Origin: Sphingopyxis sp. GW247-27LB | GTDB lineage: Bacteria; Pseudomonadota; Alphaproteobacteria; Sphingomonadales; Sphingomonadaceae | Direction: 5' to 3' | DNA: 64,000 bases | Assembly (NCBI RefSeq): GCF_002277025.1 | Contig: NZ_NIWD01000008.1 | Span: 658,333-722,332, forward strand | In this document: piece after piece, positions 9,225 to 18,214 of the stretch | How positions within the stretch are numbered: the first letter of the stretch is position 1 | Layout: each line of letters begins with the position of its first letter | Translations under genes and position numbers: made by a program | The notes under the pieces: model-generated | Told to the model about the DNA's origin: nothing | The model's database searches: none | What the model saw: only the letters and a program-made list of their open reading frames with translations

Positions 9225-9775
9225 CGGTCGGCCTCCATCTCTTCGGCGAGCCGGACGAGCGCGCGGTGCATGAGTTCCTTCACCGAATCCCTCGCAATGC
9301 CCATTCGCTGCGCGATCGCCTGATAGGTCAGGTTTTCGAAGCGATGCAGTTCGAACGCCTCACGGGCCCGCGGCGGCAGGTTGCGGATCGCCGCGACGAC
9401 GCGCCGATACTCCTCCTGGCCGATGGCGATCCGTTCGGGGGAAAGCGGGTCGGCGACGTCGCGGCCTTCCACCCATTCGTCATGCAGGAAGGCGGCTCGC
9501 GCCGTCTGCCTGCGATACCGGCTGATCAGCACATTGTGGGCGATCGCGAACAGATAGCCTTCGACATTCCTGATCGGGGCCGTCACCTGCGCCGACTGGA
9601 GCCGCACGAAAACATCCTGGATCAGGTCATCGACGTCGGCCTCGGGAACCCGGCGCCGGAAATATCGGCGGAGGCCCGGTCCATAGGCGGTCATCCATGT
9701 GCCGAAATCCCGGTCCTGAGAGGGCAGCGGCATCGTCAGGAAAGGTCCCGACGGGGCTCGCATCGACGATGGCAA
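9221..9775 (-). CDS. ECF RNA polymerase sigma factor, FecI type
   Basis: A 184-residue ECF sigma factor. Region 2 covers about 25-95 (DVDDLIQDVFVRLQ, GYLFAIAHNVLISRYRR) and region 4 about 125-178 (LPPRAREAFELHRFENLTYQAIAQRMGIA). It is followed by a FecR with a 4-bp overlap, the normal FecI/FecR arrangement for cell-surface signalling that senses ligand binding at an outer-membrane receptor. The likely target is the divergent receptor operon starting at 10061. The N-terminus is uncertain: in-frame starts at 9763 and 9733 are also possible, and the first 15-25 residues are not conserved family sequence. Confidence 0.9.
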   Translation of the reverse strand: MPSSMRAPSGPFLTMPLPSQDRDFGTWMTAYGPGLRRYFRRRVPEADVDDLIQDVFVRLQSAQVTAPIRNVEGYLFAIAHNVLISRYRRQTARAAFLHDEWVEGRDVADPLSPERIAIGQEEYRRVVAAIRNLPPRAREAFELHRFENLTYQAIAQRMGIARDSVKELMHRALVRLAEEMEADR

Positions 9776-10060
9776 CCAAATTCCTGCATCATTCCAACAC
9801 TATCCAAAGACAGGCCGCGGATTTTTTTCCGGCGCTTGCCTGACTAGACGCGGGAGCGGGCAAAGAGGGGGGAGGGGTTTGCGGTTTCCTGCCGATTTTT
9901 TCGCCGCGAGCTCGGGTCGCGATGGATTTTTGCAAAATTTTTCAAAAGACATTCCCCCCGACCCGGCCGTGTTGACGTCTATGTAAGTGATAGCGGCTCA
10001 GCGCGTCACAAAACAGGGGCAAAGCCTCAAGATATAAAATCCAGGGGGAGAGGGGACATC
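9776..10060. promoter_or_regulatory. Divergent control region between the sigma factor and the TonB receptor
   Basis: A 285-bp gap without an ORF, AT-richer than average. It contains the perfect 10-bp palindrome TTTTGCAAAA at 9928-9937 and a strong purine-rich ribosome binding site (GGGGGAGAGGGG) just before 10061. I could not assign a specific FecI-type -35/-10 pair with confidence. Confidence 0.4.
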
Positions 10061-13000
10061 ATGCATTTTCGTGCCTTTGCATTGCAGCGGTTTCTGTTCG
10101 GCAGCGTCGCGGTAGGGGGGCTGATCATGACCGCGGCCCCTGCGATCGCGCGCGATAGTTTCGTGAAATATAATATTCCGCCGCAATCGCTCGGCCGCGC
10201 GCTCCGGGACTTCGGCCTGCAGAACGGCATGACGGTGATGGCCGACGCGATGGTCGTGCAGGGCAAGAGGACAGCCGGCTTTCGCGACCGCGCCGACCCC
10301 GAAACGGCGCTGCGCGTCCTGTTGAAGGGCACCGGCCTCGCCTATCGCCGCGACGGCAATATCTTCGTGGTGACACAGGAGGGAAACGCAAACCCGCCCG
10401 CCGCCACCGACGCGAGCGCCGAGAATGAAATCGTCGTCACGGCGCAGAAAAAGGTCGAATCGATTCAGGACGTGCCGATTTCGGTGTCGGCCTTTTCAGC
10501 GAAGTCACTCGACGAGCAGAAGATCGAGGGCGGGTCGGAACTGGTGCGCGCGGTGCCGAACGTGTCCTTCTCCAAGACCAATTTCGCGAGCTATAATTTC
10601 TCGATCCGCGGCATCGGCACCAAGGCGCTGTCGGTATCGTCCGATCCCGCAGTGGCGATCAGCTTCAACAACACCCCCCTGATCCGCAATCGCCTGTTCG
10701 AACAGGAATATTTCGACGTCGAGCGCGTCGAAGTGCTGCGCGGGCCGCAAGGCACCCTCTATGGCCGCAACGCGACCGGCGGCGTCGTTAACATGCTTCC
10801 AAACATCGCAAAGCCCGGCGATTTCGATGGCTGGGTGAAGGGTGAAGTCGGCAATTACGAGACGCGGCGCGCGAGCGGAATGATCAATATTCCTCTAGGC
10901 GACACGCTTGCCATCCGTGCGGCGGGCGCGCTGACCAAGCGCGGCGGCTATGATTTCAACACGGTGACGAACCGGCACGTCAATGGCCGCGACCTGTGGT
11001 CGACGCGCATCAGCGCTGCATGGGAGCCGAGCGACCGCTTCCGCGTCAACGCGATCTGGGAGCACTTCAACGAGAACGACAATCGTTCGCGGACTGGCAA
11101 GCAGCTTTGCCATACCGACCCGGGGCCGGCGAGCGTGGGGGCCGTGGACATCAGCAACATGCCGGGCACAAGAGCGTCTCTTAGCCAAACCTGCTTGCCA
11201 AAATCATTGTACGCCGACGGCGCCTACGGCGTTCCAAATGGCCTCTCCTTGCCGCACATCGCAATAGCACGTTATCTTAGCCTCGGTAGGTTCGGCGGAA
11301 GAAGGGGGCCCGAAGTCAACCTCATAAATCCCGACCTAGACCCCTACTCTGGCGCGGTTCAATCTCACGATCTTCGTGAAATATCGACCAGCTTTGATCC
11401 CGTCTTTCGCGCCAAAAACGATGTTTTCCAGGCAAATTTGGAATGGGATATCGTTGATGATATCTCGTTTTTCTCGCAAACCCTGTATACCAGGGATAAC
11501 TATTACTCGTCACAAGACTATAATAGATTCCAGTCCGTCGACGTATTCAACGATTCAATCGGTCTTTGGGGCTTGGTGAGGCCTAACCCGACGGATGGAA
11601 TAACGCCGAACGGCATATTCTCTGATCCGCAACTTGGCGATTCAAAGAAAATTCTGGGTGTTGATCTCGTAAGGGCAAAAAGTAGCCAATGGTTTCAAGA
11701 ATTTAGATTGCAATCTAACTTCCAGAAAGATTTTGATTTCAGTGTTGGGGCTAATTATTTAAAATTTAAAATCGACGAAGATTATTTCGTATTCAATAAT
11801 CTATTTACTGCCATAGGACATTTGCAAATATCTCCATGGGGAACCGGGGGGGTGATCGGCGAGTGTACGAATGATCCTCTAAACCAGCCCTGCGCATATG
11901 TAGACCCCAATCCCCTTGAGAATATCAACGGGGAAGGTCACAACTATTTTCGTAGCAGAAATGTTTCAGAAACGGAATCATACGCTGTATTCGGTGAAGC
12001 ATACTGGAACTTGACTGACGATTTTAAAATAACCGCTGGACTTCGATATACGGATGATAAGAAAGTTGCTACACCCTATAAATCCCAGCTTCTGTTAGGA
12101 ATGGGGCCGCTGGGCGGCGGCAATATCTCTCGGGGTTATCCGAGGTCACCCGATATAAGGCAACGGTGGGGTCGAATAACGGGAAGGATTGTAGCGGATT
12201 GGAAACCGAAGCTCAGCTTCACTGATGATAGTCTGATCTACGTATCTTATGCCAGGGGGTATAAAGGAGGCGGAGCAAATCCACCAAGTATAGATGTTGG
12301 TCCGATGCTCCAGATTTTTTCTCATCCGGAAACCTTCAAGCCGGAGAGTGTCGATGCTTTCGAAATTGGCACAAAAAATATTCTAGCCAACGGGAAATTG
12401 ACGCTTAACGCCAGCGCATTCTATTATGACTATAAAGATTATCAGGTTTCACAGATCGTCGACCGCCTGGCGCTTAATGAAAATTATGACGCGGAAATCT
12501 GGGGTGCCGAACTGGAGATGGCTTGGAAGCCAACGCCGAGAATTCGATTCAATGCCAACCTCGGCTATCTGGATACCCGCATCGGAAAGGGCATGCAGTC
12601 GATCGACGTGATGAACCGCACCCAAGGAAATGAAGACTGGATGGTGGTGAAGCCTTGGGTACAGCTACCGTCAAGCTGTGTCGCTCCCACGGCGGTAGTC
12701 GAAACGATCATAAGCAGCCCGGCATATCAGGATGACAACGCGGTCGCTGTCTTAAGCAGTCTGTGTGGAGGTTCTGCATTCGGCAATTTTAGATCTGGAT
12801 TCTATCCACTTATTTATGGCGTTACGTATGACCCTTTAACAGATGGCCCAAATCAAGGGCGCGGTTTCTTTGCCGATCTTGGTGGTAATGAGCTGCCTAA
12901 TTCACCGCACTGGACCGTTAATCTTGGGGCGCAGTACATCATTCCGATGAATGATTGGGACTTGACGCTGCGCGGAGACTATTATCGCCAAGGGAAGAGC

Positions 13001-13237
13001 TGGGCACGTGTTTACAATACGGCGAATGATCGTTTGAAATCGTGGGATAACACCAATTTATCGGTGACGCTCGCGAGGCCGGAAAGCGGCTTCGCCATGC
13101 AGCTCTATGTCAAAAATATATTCAATAGAACCCCAATAACTGACGCCTTTATCAATAGTGATGATAGCGGACTAACGACCAACGTTTTCACACTTGATCC
13201 AAGAATTATTGGATTTAGTGTTTCAAAATCGTTCTGA
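10061..13237 (+). CDS. TonB-dependent outer-membrane receptor with STN signalling domain
   Basis: A 1058-residue receptor. A signal peptide (1-30) is followed by an STN/secretin-TonB domain (about 34-104, YNIPPQSLGRALRDFGLQNG), which is the part that signals to FecR-type regulators. Next come a TonB-box-like EIVVTAQKK (about 123-131), a plug (about 135-260, with VERVEVLRGPQGTLYGRNATGG) and a 22-strand-type barrel ending in the aromatic VSKSF. It imports an unknown ligand across the outer membrane using TonB energy. Base composition changes within the gene: 10681-10740 is about 57% GC, while 11761-11820 is about 27% GC. The barrel-coding part (from about residue 373) therefore looks acquired by recombination. 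The upstream sigma/FecR pair is divergent. Confidence 0.93.
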   Translation: MHFRAFALQRFLFGSVAVGGLIMTAAPAIARDSFVKYNIPPQSLGRALRDFGLQNGMTVMADAMVVQGKRTAGFRDRADPETALRVLLKGTGLAYRRDGNIFVVTQEGNANPPAATDASAENEIVVTAQKKVESIQDVPISVSAFSAKSLDEQKIEGGSELVRAVPNVSFSKTNFASYNFSIRGIGTKALSVSSDPAVAISFNNTPLIRNRLFEQEYFDVERVEVLRGPQGTLYGRNATGGVVNMLPNIAKPGDFDGWVKGEVGNYETRRASGMINIPLGDTLAIRAAGALTKRGGYDFNTVTNRHVNGRDLWSTRISAAWEPSDRFRVNAIWEHFNENDNRSRTGKQLCHTDPGPASVGAVDISNMPGTRASLSQTCLPKSLYADGAYGVPNGLSLPHIAIARYLSLGRFGGRRGPEVNLINPDLDPYSGAVQSHDLREISTSFDPVFRAKNDVFQANLEWDIVDDISFFSQTLYTRDNYYSSQDYNRFQSVDVFNDSIGLWGLVRPNPTDGITPNGIFSDPQLGDSKKILGVDLVRAKSSQWFQEFRLQSNFQKDFDFSVGANYLKFKIDEDYFVFNNLFTAIGHLQISPWGTGGVIGECTNDPLNQPCAYVDPNPLENINGEGHNYFRSRNVSETESYAVFGEAYWNLTDDFKITAGLRYTDDKKVATPYKSQLLLGMGPLGGGNISRGYPRSPDIRQRWGRITGRIVADWKPKLSFTDDSLIYVSYARGYKGGGANPPSIDVGPMLQIFSHPETFKPESVDAFEIGTKNILANGKLTLNASAFYYDYKDYQVSQIVDRLALNENYDAEIWGAELEMAWKPTPRIRFNANLGYLDTRIGKGMQSIDVMNRTQGNEDWMVVKPWVQLPSSCVAPTAVVETIISSPAYQDDNAVAVLSSLCGGSAFGNFRSGFYPLIYGVTYDPLTDGPNQGRGFFADLGGNELPNSPHWTVNLGAQYIIPMNDWDLTLRGDYYRQGKSWARVYNTANDRLKSWDNTNLSVTLARPESGFAMQLYVKNIFNRTPITDAFINSDDSGLTTNVFTLDPRIIGFSVSKSF

Positions 13238-13339
13238 CTTTTTTTAAGGTATTTTCAACTGCAAATGAAAGGGGGTATTCAATATTTGAGTGATGATAAA
13301 TATTTTTAATGCATTTCCTTTAGCAATTGGAGATATGTC

Positions 13340-13870
13340 ATGAAAACGTCAATTTTCGCTATCGCGTCCCTTGGCCTCTTGGTTGCGACCCCGGCGCAAG
13401 CCGCTGATCCGCATCTCACGCCTGCCAACTCGTCGAAAACCCTGTCGGGGCCTGCGAGTTTGGGGTCGCTCCAATGCTATTTGGACCTTGATGTCACAAC
13501 CGGGAGCAGTTCCGGTACCGGTGCGGTGGATGGAACGATTGATGGCGGCACCAATGATCCTGGGCAGAGCGATCCTGGCTGTGCGGGTGTTAGGGTGGAT
13601 TCGGGGACGTTTGACCTCGATCCCGGCAGTTACAATGCAAGTGGCGGGGACTATGGCCTCGGCTCCGGCACCGGGATGGTTAATAATCTGCAAATCAGCG
13701 TTTATAACCCCACCACGATGACATGGACCCCCTGCCCGACCGCTAATTTGCCGATAGATGTCCAGAAAGTCGACAATACGCCGTCGGTGGAAGTCCTGCT
13801 TGGAGGCACTATTCCTGGATGCGGTGTTGCATCAGCGGCTTTGATCGGTGGATATGATTTGGTGCCTTAA
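13340..13870 (+). CDS. Small secreted protein of unknown function
   Basis: A 176-residue protein with a clear signal peptide (MKTSIFAIASLGLLVATPAQA, cleavage near residue 21). The mature part is rich in Gly, Ser, Thr and Asp, with four or five Cys (QCYLDLD, SDPGCAGV, WTPCPTANL, IPGCGVA) that could form disulfides. The ATG has GGAG 7 nt upstream. The N-terminal mature layout (LTPANSSKTLSGPASLG, then a Cys strand) loosely recalls the PraB-type alkane-oxidation activator family, but I would not assign it. It is AT-rich like the 3' part of the preceding receptor, follows it by 102 bp and ends in two hairpins. It may be a surface partner of the receptors on either side. Confidence 0.75.
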   Translation: MKTSIFAIASLGLLVATPAQAADPHLTPANSSKTLSGPASLGSLQCYLDLDVTTGSSSGTGAVDGTIDGGTNDPGQSDPGCAGVRVDSGTFDLDPGSYNASGGDYGLGSGTGMVNNLQISVYNPTTMTWTPCPTANLPIDVQKVDNTPSVEVLLGGTIPGCGVASAALIGGYDLVP

Positions 13871-13896
13871 TGGTGCGTCTCAGTAAGCAATATGCT

Positions 13897-13937
13897 GTGG
13901 ATACCTCGATCCATCGACGATAGATCGAAGTATCCAC
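13897..13937. repeat. Intergenic hairpin after the small secreted gene
   Basis: A 15-bp stem with one mismatch (GTGGATAC at 13897-13904 pairs with GTATCCAC at 13930-13937; TCGATC pairs with GATCGA) and an 11-nt loop. There is no T-run, so it could be an mRNA 3'-end stabiliser or a protein-binding site. Confidence 0.55.
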
Positions 13938-13956
13938 CTCTCTACCGGATATTACT

Positions 13957-13986
13957 GGCCGCACCGTGGTAGCGGTGCGGCCCTTT
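13957..13986 (+). terminator. Rho-independent terminator candidate
   Basis: Perfect 10-bp stem GGCCGCACCG / CGGTGCGGCC with a 6-nt loop, followed by CCTTT. It terminates transcription from the small secreted gene and makes in-frame starts at or before 13966 unlikely for the next gene. Confidence 0.55.
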
Positions 13987-14052
13987 CCGGGCCAGCAGCG
14001 GAGACCCGTTACTGGCGCAATCTCGATAAAACGGTCAGGCGGGCATCGCAAT

Positions 14053-16611
14053 GTGTTTGCGCTGAGAAAAGTTTCGACCCCGCTCTTGCTGGGTATGGCT
14101 GCTTATGCGGCCGCCGCCCATGCCGAACCGGATAAGGGGGACGTCGCGGCGGGGACGGTTCTGCAAGGGACCGCCCCGCCGGGCGTTATCGTGTCGCCCG
14201 GCGAGCCCGACGAGATCGTCGTCACCGCCGATCGCTATGGCGAGGCGAAGGTGGCGGCGGAAAGCGAGTTCGACGAGGCGGAAATCGCCAGCCACGGTGC
14301 GGACGACATCCAGGACCTACTCGCAGAGCTCACCCCCTTTATCGGCAACGGCGACGAAGAGCTCGTTATCCTGATCAACGGCAAGCCCGCCGGCTTCGAT
14401 CGCTCGGTCCTGTCCTATCCCACCGAGGCGCTCCAACGGCTCGCCGTGCTGAAGCCCGAGGCGGCGGCGCAATATGGCGAGCCCGCGGGCAAACGTGTCG
14501 TCAATCTGGTGCTCAAGAAGCATTTTTCGATGCTCAACGCCGATGCGGGCATCGATTTCGCGACCGCCGGCGGCCAATATGGCGGCACCCTGGCCGCCAC
14601 CCGAACGGCGATCAGCGGCGACACGCGCTGGAACGCCCAGGCCCGGCTCGGCGCCGACAGCGCCTTTCGCAAGACCGCACGCGACATCCCGCCGCGCGAC
14701 GGGGTGTTCGACAGCGTCGGCTTCATCTCCGGCCTCGAGGGCGGAGAGATCGACCCGGCGCTCAGTCTCGCCGCCGGGGAACCGGTCAGCGTCGCGGCCA
14801 TCCCTGCGGGAGCGCTGTCGGTCCCGCCCAGCCTCGGCGATTTCGCCGCGACCGCGAACACCGTTCACGCCGTCGACCCCAATCGTTTCGAAACGCTGCA
14901 ATCGTCGCGGCGCAACGCATCGCTCAGCATCGGCGTCACGCGTCCGCTGGGCGACTTTTCCGCTTCGTTGAACTTCAACGCGAGCCGGTCCAGCAGCGAT
15001 GGCCTGCGCGGTCTGCCCATGGCGTCGCTCGTCATCCCGGTGGGAAGCCCCTGGTCGCCCTTTGCCGATGATATCCTGCTGACGCGCCCCTTCGCGGGCG
15101 AGCGCGCGCTGCGCACCGCCAACGACGCCAGTTCGCTCCGCGCGTCACTGACGATCAACGGCAATATCGGGAGCTGGCAGACTAATCTGGGCATGACCTA
15201 TTCGCGCAACTGGTCCAGCAACCTCCTCGAAAACGGCATCGACATCGCGCGGGTCCAACAGTTGATCGACGCGGGCGATCCGCGCTTCAACCCTTATGGT
15301 CCGTGGGACGACGGCCTGCTGCTCGCCGCCCGCCGCCGGACGCAGGGCGAGAATCTCGGCGCTCGGTTCAACGTCCGCAAGACGATCATCGACCTTCCGG
15401 CCGGACCCCTCGTGTGGAATGTCACCGTCAATACCAGCCGCAATCGCTCGACAAGCCGGAACGGGGACAGTTCCGGCGACTATGCCGACGCAGTCAGCGT
15501 CGCCCGGCAGCAGACGAACGGCCAGATGTCGCTCAGCCTGCCCATATCCCGCCGCGATGAAACCGGGCAGGGGTGGCTGGGCGATCTGTCCCTAGACCTC
15601 AACGCCAGCGCCCAGACGATGACGAACAGCCGGCCGCAGGAACGCTTCGGGGGTAATGTCAACTGGTCGCCATGGCCGGTCGTCCAGCTTCGCGGATCGA
15701 TCGACTATGCCGAGGCCGCGCCCTCTTTCGACCAGCTCGACGCGCCGATCGTCACCACGGTGAACCGGATCTTCGATTATACGCGGCAGGAGGTCGCCGA
15801 GCCGGTGTGGATCACCGGCGGCAATCCCGACCTGCGCCGCGGCAGCCGCCAGAGCCTTTCGCTCGCCGCGACGGTGCGGCCGCTCGACGGCCAGATGCTG
15901 ACGCTCAACCTCGCCTATCGCCAGTCGGTCGCGAAGGGCGGTGTGGCGGGCTTTCCCGAACTGACGCCCGCGATCGAAGCGGCCTTCCCAGAGCGCGTGA
16001 CGCGCGATGCCGACGGGAGGCTCGTCGCCATCGATGCGCGCCCCATCAACATCGCCCGCGATACTGATGCCGAGCTGTCGAGCGGCCTGACCCTGCGCCT
16101 CGGACAGGGGCGGCGAGGGGGAGGCGGCAAGCCAGCTGCCGAGCCCCTGCAATTCAGCCTTTCGGTCAATCACCGCTGGCGGCTGAAGAGCGAGCTCCTG
16201 ACCCGGTCCGGCGTGCCCGCGATCGACCAGTTGAGCGGTGGCGGCCAGTCGCGCCACACCCTTACGCTGCAGGCTTCCGCGGGAAAGCGCGGTATCGGTG
16301 CCACGCTGAACGGGCATTGGAGCAGTCCGGGCCATCTGGTGGGTGGGGGCGCCAACGGCGATGACGCCTTCCGTTTCAAACCTCCGATCGTGCTGAATGT
16401 GTCGGCGTTCGTCGAACCCGATCATCTGTTCGCAGGATCGAAAGGGAAGAGCCTGTTGAGCGACGTCAAAATATCGGTCGACATCCAGAATATCTTCAAC
16501 GGATATCGCCGGGTGACGCTGGGGGACGGACGCGTGCCGGCCGGATACAGCCGGGACGAAATCGACCCGCTTGGCCGCACGATGCGATTGACCGTGCGGA
16601 AGCGATTCTGA
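14053..16611 (+). CDS. TonB-dependent receptor-like outer-membrane protein
   Basis: An outer-membrane beta-barrel protein of 852 residues from GTG 14053. The signal peptide is visible (VFALRKVSTPLLLGMAAYAAAAHA, cleavage near 24). A TonB-box-like EIVVTAD (about 55-61) precedes a plug-like domain with LVILINGKPAGFDRSVLSYP and VLKPEAAAQYGEPAGKRVVN. The rest is strand-rich and ends in RLTVRKRF. This divergent plug is common in sphingomonads, and no ligand is known. No convincing Shine-Dalgarno is seen. I prefer 14053 to the earlier GTG at 13966 because that codon lies inside a terminator hairpin and the signal peptide begins here. Its composition is GC-rich, unlike the preceding two genes. Confidence 0.82.
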   Translation: MFALRKVSTPLLLGMAAYAAAAHAEPDKGDVAAGTVLQGTAPPGVIVSPGEPDEIVVTADRYGEAKVAAESEFDEAEIASHGADDIQDLLAELTPFIGNGDEELVILINGKPAGFDRSVLSYPTEALQRLAVLKPEAAAQYGEPAGKRVVNLVLKKHFSMLNADAGIDFATAGGQYGGTLAATRTAISGDTRWNAQARLGADSAFRKTARDIPPRDGVFDSVGFISGLEGGEIDPALSLAAGEPVSVAAIPAGALSVPPSLGDFAATANTVHAVDPNRFETLQSSRRNASLSIGVTRPLGDFSASLNFNASRSSSDGLRGLPMASLVIPVGSPWSPFADDILLTRPFAGERALRTANDASSLRASLTINGNIGSWQTNLGMTYSRNWSSNLLENGIDIARVQQLIDAGDPRFNPYGPWDDGLLLAARRRTQGENLGARFNVRKTIIDLPAGPLVWNVTVNTSRNRSTSRNGDSSGDYADAVSVARQQTNGQMSLSLPISRRDETGQGWLGDLSLDLNASAQTMTNSRPQERFGGNVNWSPWPVVQLRGSIDYAEAAPSFDQLDAPIVTTVNRIFDYTRQEVAEPVWITGGNPDLRRGSRQSLSLAATVRPLDGQMLTLNLAYRQSVAKGGVAGFPELTPAIEAAFPERVTRDADGRLVAIDARPINIARDTDAELSSGLTLRLGQGRRGGGGKPAAEPLQFSLSVNHRWRLKSELLTRSGVPAIDQLSGGGQSRHTLTLQASAGKRGIGATLNGHWSSPGHLVGGGANGDDAFRFKPPIVLNVSAFVEPDHLFAGSKGKSLLSDVKISVDIQNIFNGYRRVTLGDGRVPAGYSRDEIDPLGRTMRLTVRKRF

Positions 16612-16634
16612 CCTGCTTTGTCGGAGGGGCAGCT

Positions 16635-17225
16635 TTAGAAGGGCGGGACTTCGGTGGCGCGCTGCGCCCGCGCCGCGTTGATCCACCAGCCAAGGTCGTC
16701 CGCAAAACGCGGGAAGGCCTTGGCGATCCGCGATCCGTCCTCACCCGCCGGCTGGCCCCGCTCGTCGAACGCGCCGCCGATGCGCGCGAGGCTGAGCGGG
16801 GTCGACGTCACGACCATTCCCATCGCGCCCAGCGTTGTGCGCCACGCGGTCGCGGCGCGGATGCCGGCGAAGGGGCCCGCCGAATAGGAGGCGATCGCCG
16901 CCGGGCGCCACGCGAATTGCGGCAGATAATGATCGACGAGATTCTTGAGGCCCGGCTGGAGCCCGCCATTATATTCGCCGGTGACGAAGACGAAGCCGTC
17001 GGCGGCGGCGATCGTTTCGGCGAGCGCGTCCATCGCCGCGGGCGCCTCGCCCGCGCCATAGTCGCTGTGGCGCCGGTCGAGCATCGGCAGGTCGACGGCT
17101 TTCGCGTCGATCAGCTCGGCGCGATCCCCGCGCGCGGCGAGGGCTTCGACGATCCAGCGCGCGAGCTTGATGCCCTGCCGGTCGCGGCGATAGCTTCCGT
17201 AGAAGACGAGGATGGTGCGGCTCAT
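16635..17225 (-). CDS. NAD(P)H-dependent FMN reductase family protein
   Basis: A 196-residue flavodoxin-like protein. The FMN phosphate loop is GSYRRDRQG (about 10-18), and the isoalloxazine-side motif is GEYNGGLQPGLKN (about 83-95), standard for the NADPH-dependent FMN reductase family (YieF/ChrR, SsuE, ArsH relatives). Such enzymes reduce FMN, quinones or other small electrophiles in the cytosol. It is divergent from the haloalkane dehalogenase gene across a 95-bp gap, so the two may share control. The exact substrate cannot be assigned. Confidence 0.88.
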   Translation of the reverse strand: MSRTILVFYGSYRRDRQGIKLARWIVEALAARGDRAELIDAKAVDLPMLDRRHSDYGAGEAPAAMDALAETIAAADGFVFVTGEYNGGLQPGLKNLVDHYLPQFAWRPAAIASYSAGPFAGIRAATAWRTTLGAMGMVVTSTPLSLARIGGAFDERGQPAGEDGSRIAKAFPRFADDLGWWINAARAQRATEVPPF

Positions 17226-17320
17226 GCGGCTCTGGTGCCACGGCGCCCGCGAAAACGGAAGCGCTTGCGCGAGCGGGTCTGGTCCCTAAGCTGGCGGCGA
17301 CCAAAGTGGGGGAGATCATC

Positions 17321-18214
17321 ATGCGCGTCTATCGTACGCCGGACGAGCGCTTCGCGGCGTTGCCGGACTGGCCCTATGCGCCGCACTACCGCGACCTGGC
17401 GGATGGGCTCCGCGTCCATTATGTCGACGAGGGCGCGCGCGAGGCGCAGCCGGTGCTGATGCTGCACGGCGAGCCGACTTGGGGCTATCTCTACCGGCGC
17501 ATGATCGGGCCGGTGGTGAAGGCGGGCTTTCGCGCCGTGGTGCCCGACCTCATCGGCTTCGGCCGCTCCGACAAGCCGCTCGATCGCGCCGCCTACAGCT
17601 ATGCCGCCGAGGTCGCGTGGATGCGGCAATGGATCGAAGCGCTCGACCTCCAGGACATCATCCTCGCCTGTCAGGACTGGGGGTCGTTGATTGGCCTCCG
17701 GCTCGTCGCCGAAATGCCCGAGCGCTTCGCCGGGGTCGCGCTGTCGAACGGCGGTCTGCCCGAGGGTCAGCCCGCGCCGCGCGCCTTCGCGATCTGGCGC
17801 GCCTTTTCGCGCTACAGCCCCGTCTTCCCGATCGGGCGGATCGTCAACGCGGGGGCGAAGAAGCGGCTGACCGCGGAGGAGATCGCCGCTTATGACGCGC
17901 CCTTTCCGACGCGCGCGTCGAAGGTTGCGGCGCGCATCTTTCCCTCCTTCGTGCCCCTGGGCGACAATGTCGCCTTGCCCGACCAGAAGCGGGCGTGGGC
18001 GGCGCTCGAGGCCTTCGACAAGCCCTTCCTCTGCTGCTTCACCGACGGTGATCCGATCACGCGCGGCGGCGACGCGCTGTTCACCGGGCGCGTGCCGGGT
18101 GCGCGCGGCATGGCGCACCGCACATTGAAGGGCGGGCATTTCGTGCAGGAGAACGATCCCGCAGGCTTCGTCGCGGCGATTTGCGACGTGGCGGCCGCGC
18201 GCCTCAGTCGCTGA
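17321..18214 (+). CDS. Haloalkane dehalogenase (alpha/beta-hydrolase, HLD-I-like)
   Basis: A 297-residue alpha/beta-hydrolase. The oxyanion and halide-site motif [13 protein letters not shown] (about 49-61) and the nucleophile elbow CQDWGSLIG (Asp119 followed by the halide-binding Trp120) are diagnostic of haloalkane dehalogenases. The base is His273 in GGHFVQEND, and an acidic residue sits in DGDP (242-245). The enzyme would hydrolyse haloalkanes to alcohols plus halide. An epoxide hydrolase or a dehalogenase-like enzyme with another substrate is a lesser possibility. The ATG at 17321 has GGGGGAG 7 nt upstream; a GTG at 17306 is also in frame. The stop overlaps the convergent purA 3' end by 11 bp. 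Confidence 0.85.
   Translation: MRVYRTPDERFAALPDWPYAPHYRDLADGLRVHYVDEGAREAQPVLMLHGEPTWGYLYRRMIGPVVKAGFRAVVPDLIGFGRSDKPLDRAAYSYAAEVAWMRQWIEALDLQDIILACQDWGSLIGLRLVAEMPERFAGVALSNGGLPEGQPAPRAFAIWRAFSRYSPVFPIGRIVNAGAKKRLTAEEIAAYDAPFPTRASKVAARIFPSFVPLGDNVALPDQKRAWAALEAFDKPFLCCFTDGDPITRGGDALFTGRVPGARGMAHRTLKGGHFVQENDPAGFVAAICDVAAARLSR

Noticed and set aside
13966..14052. N-terminal extension of the second receptor from GTG 13966
   Set aside because: The codon lies inside a perfect 10-bp terminator-like hairpin, and the signal peptide begins at 14053.
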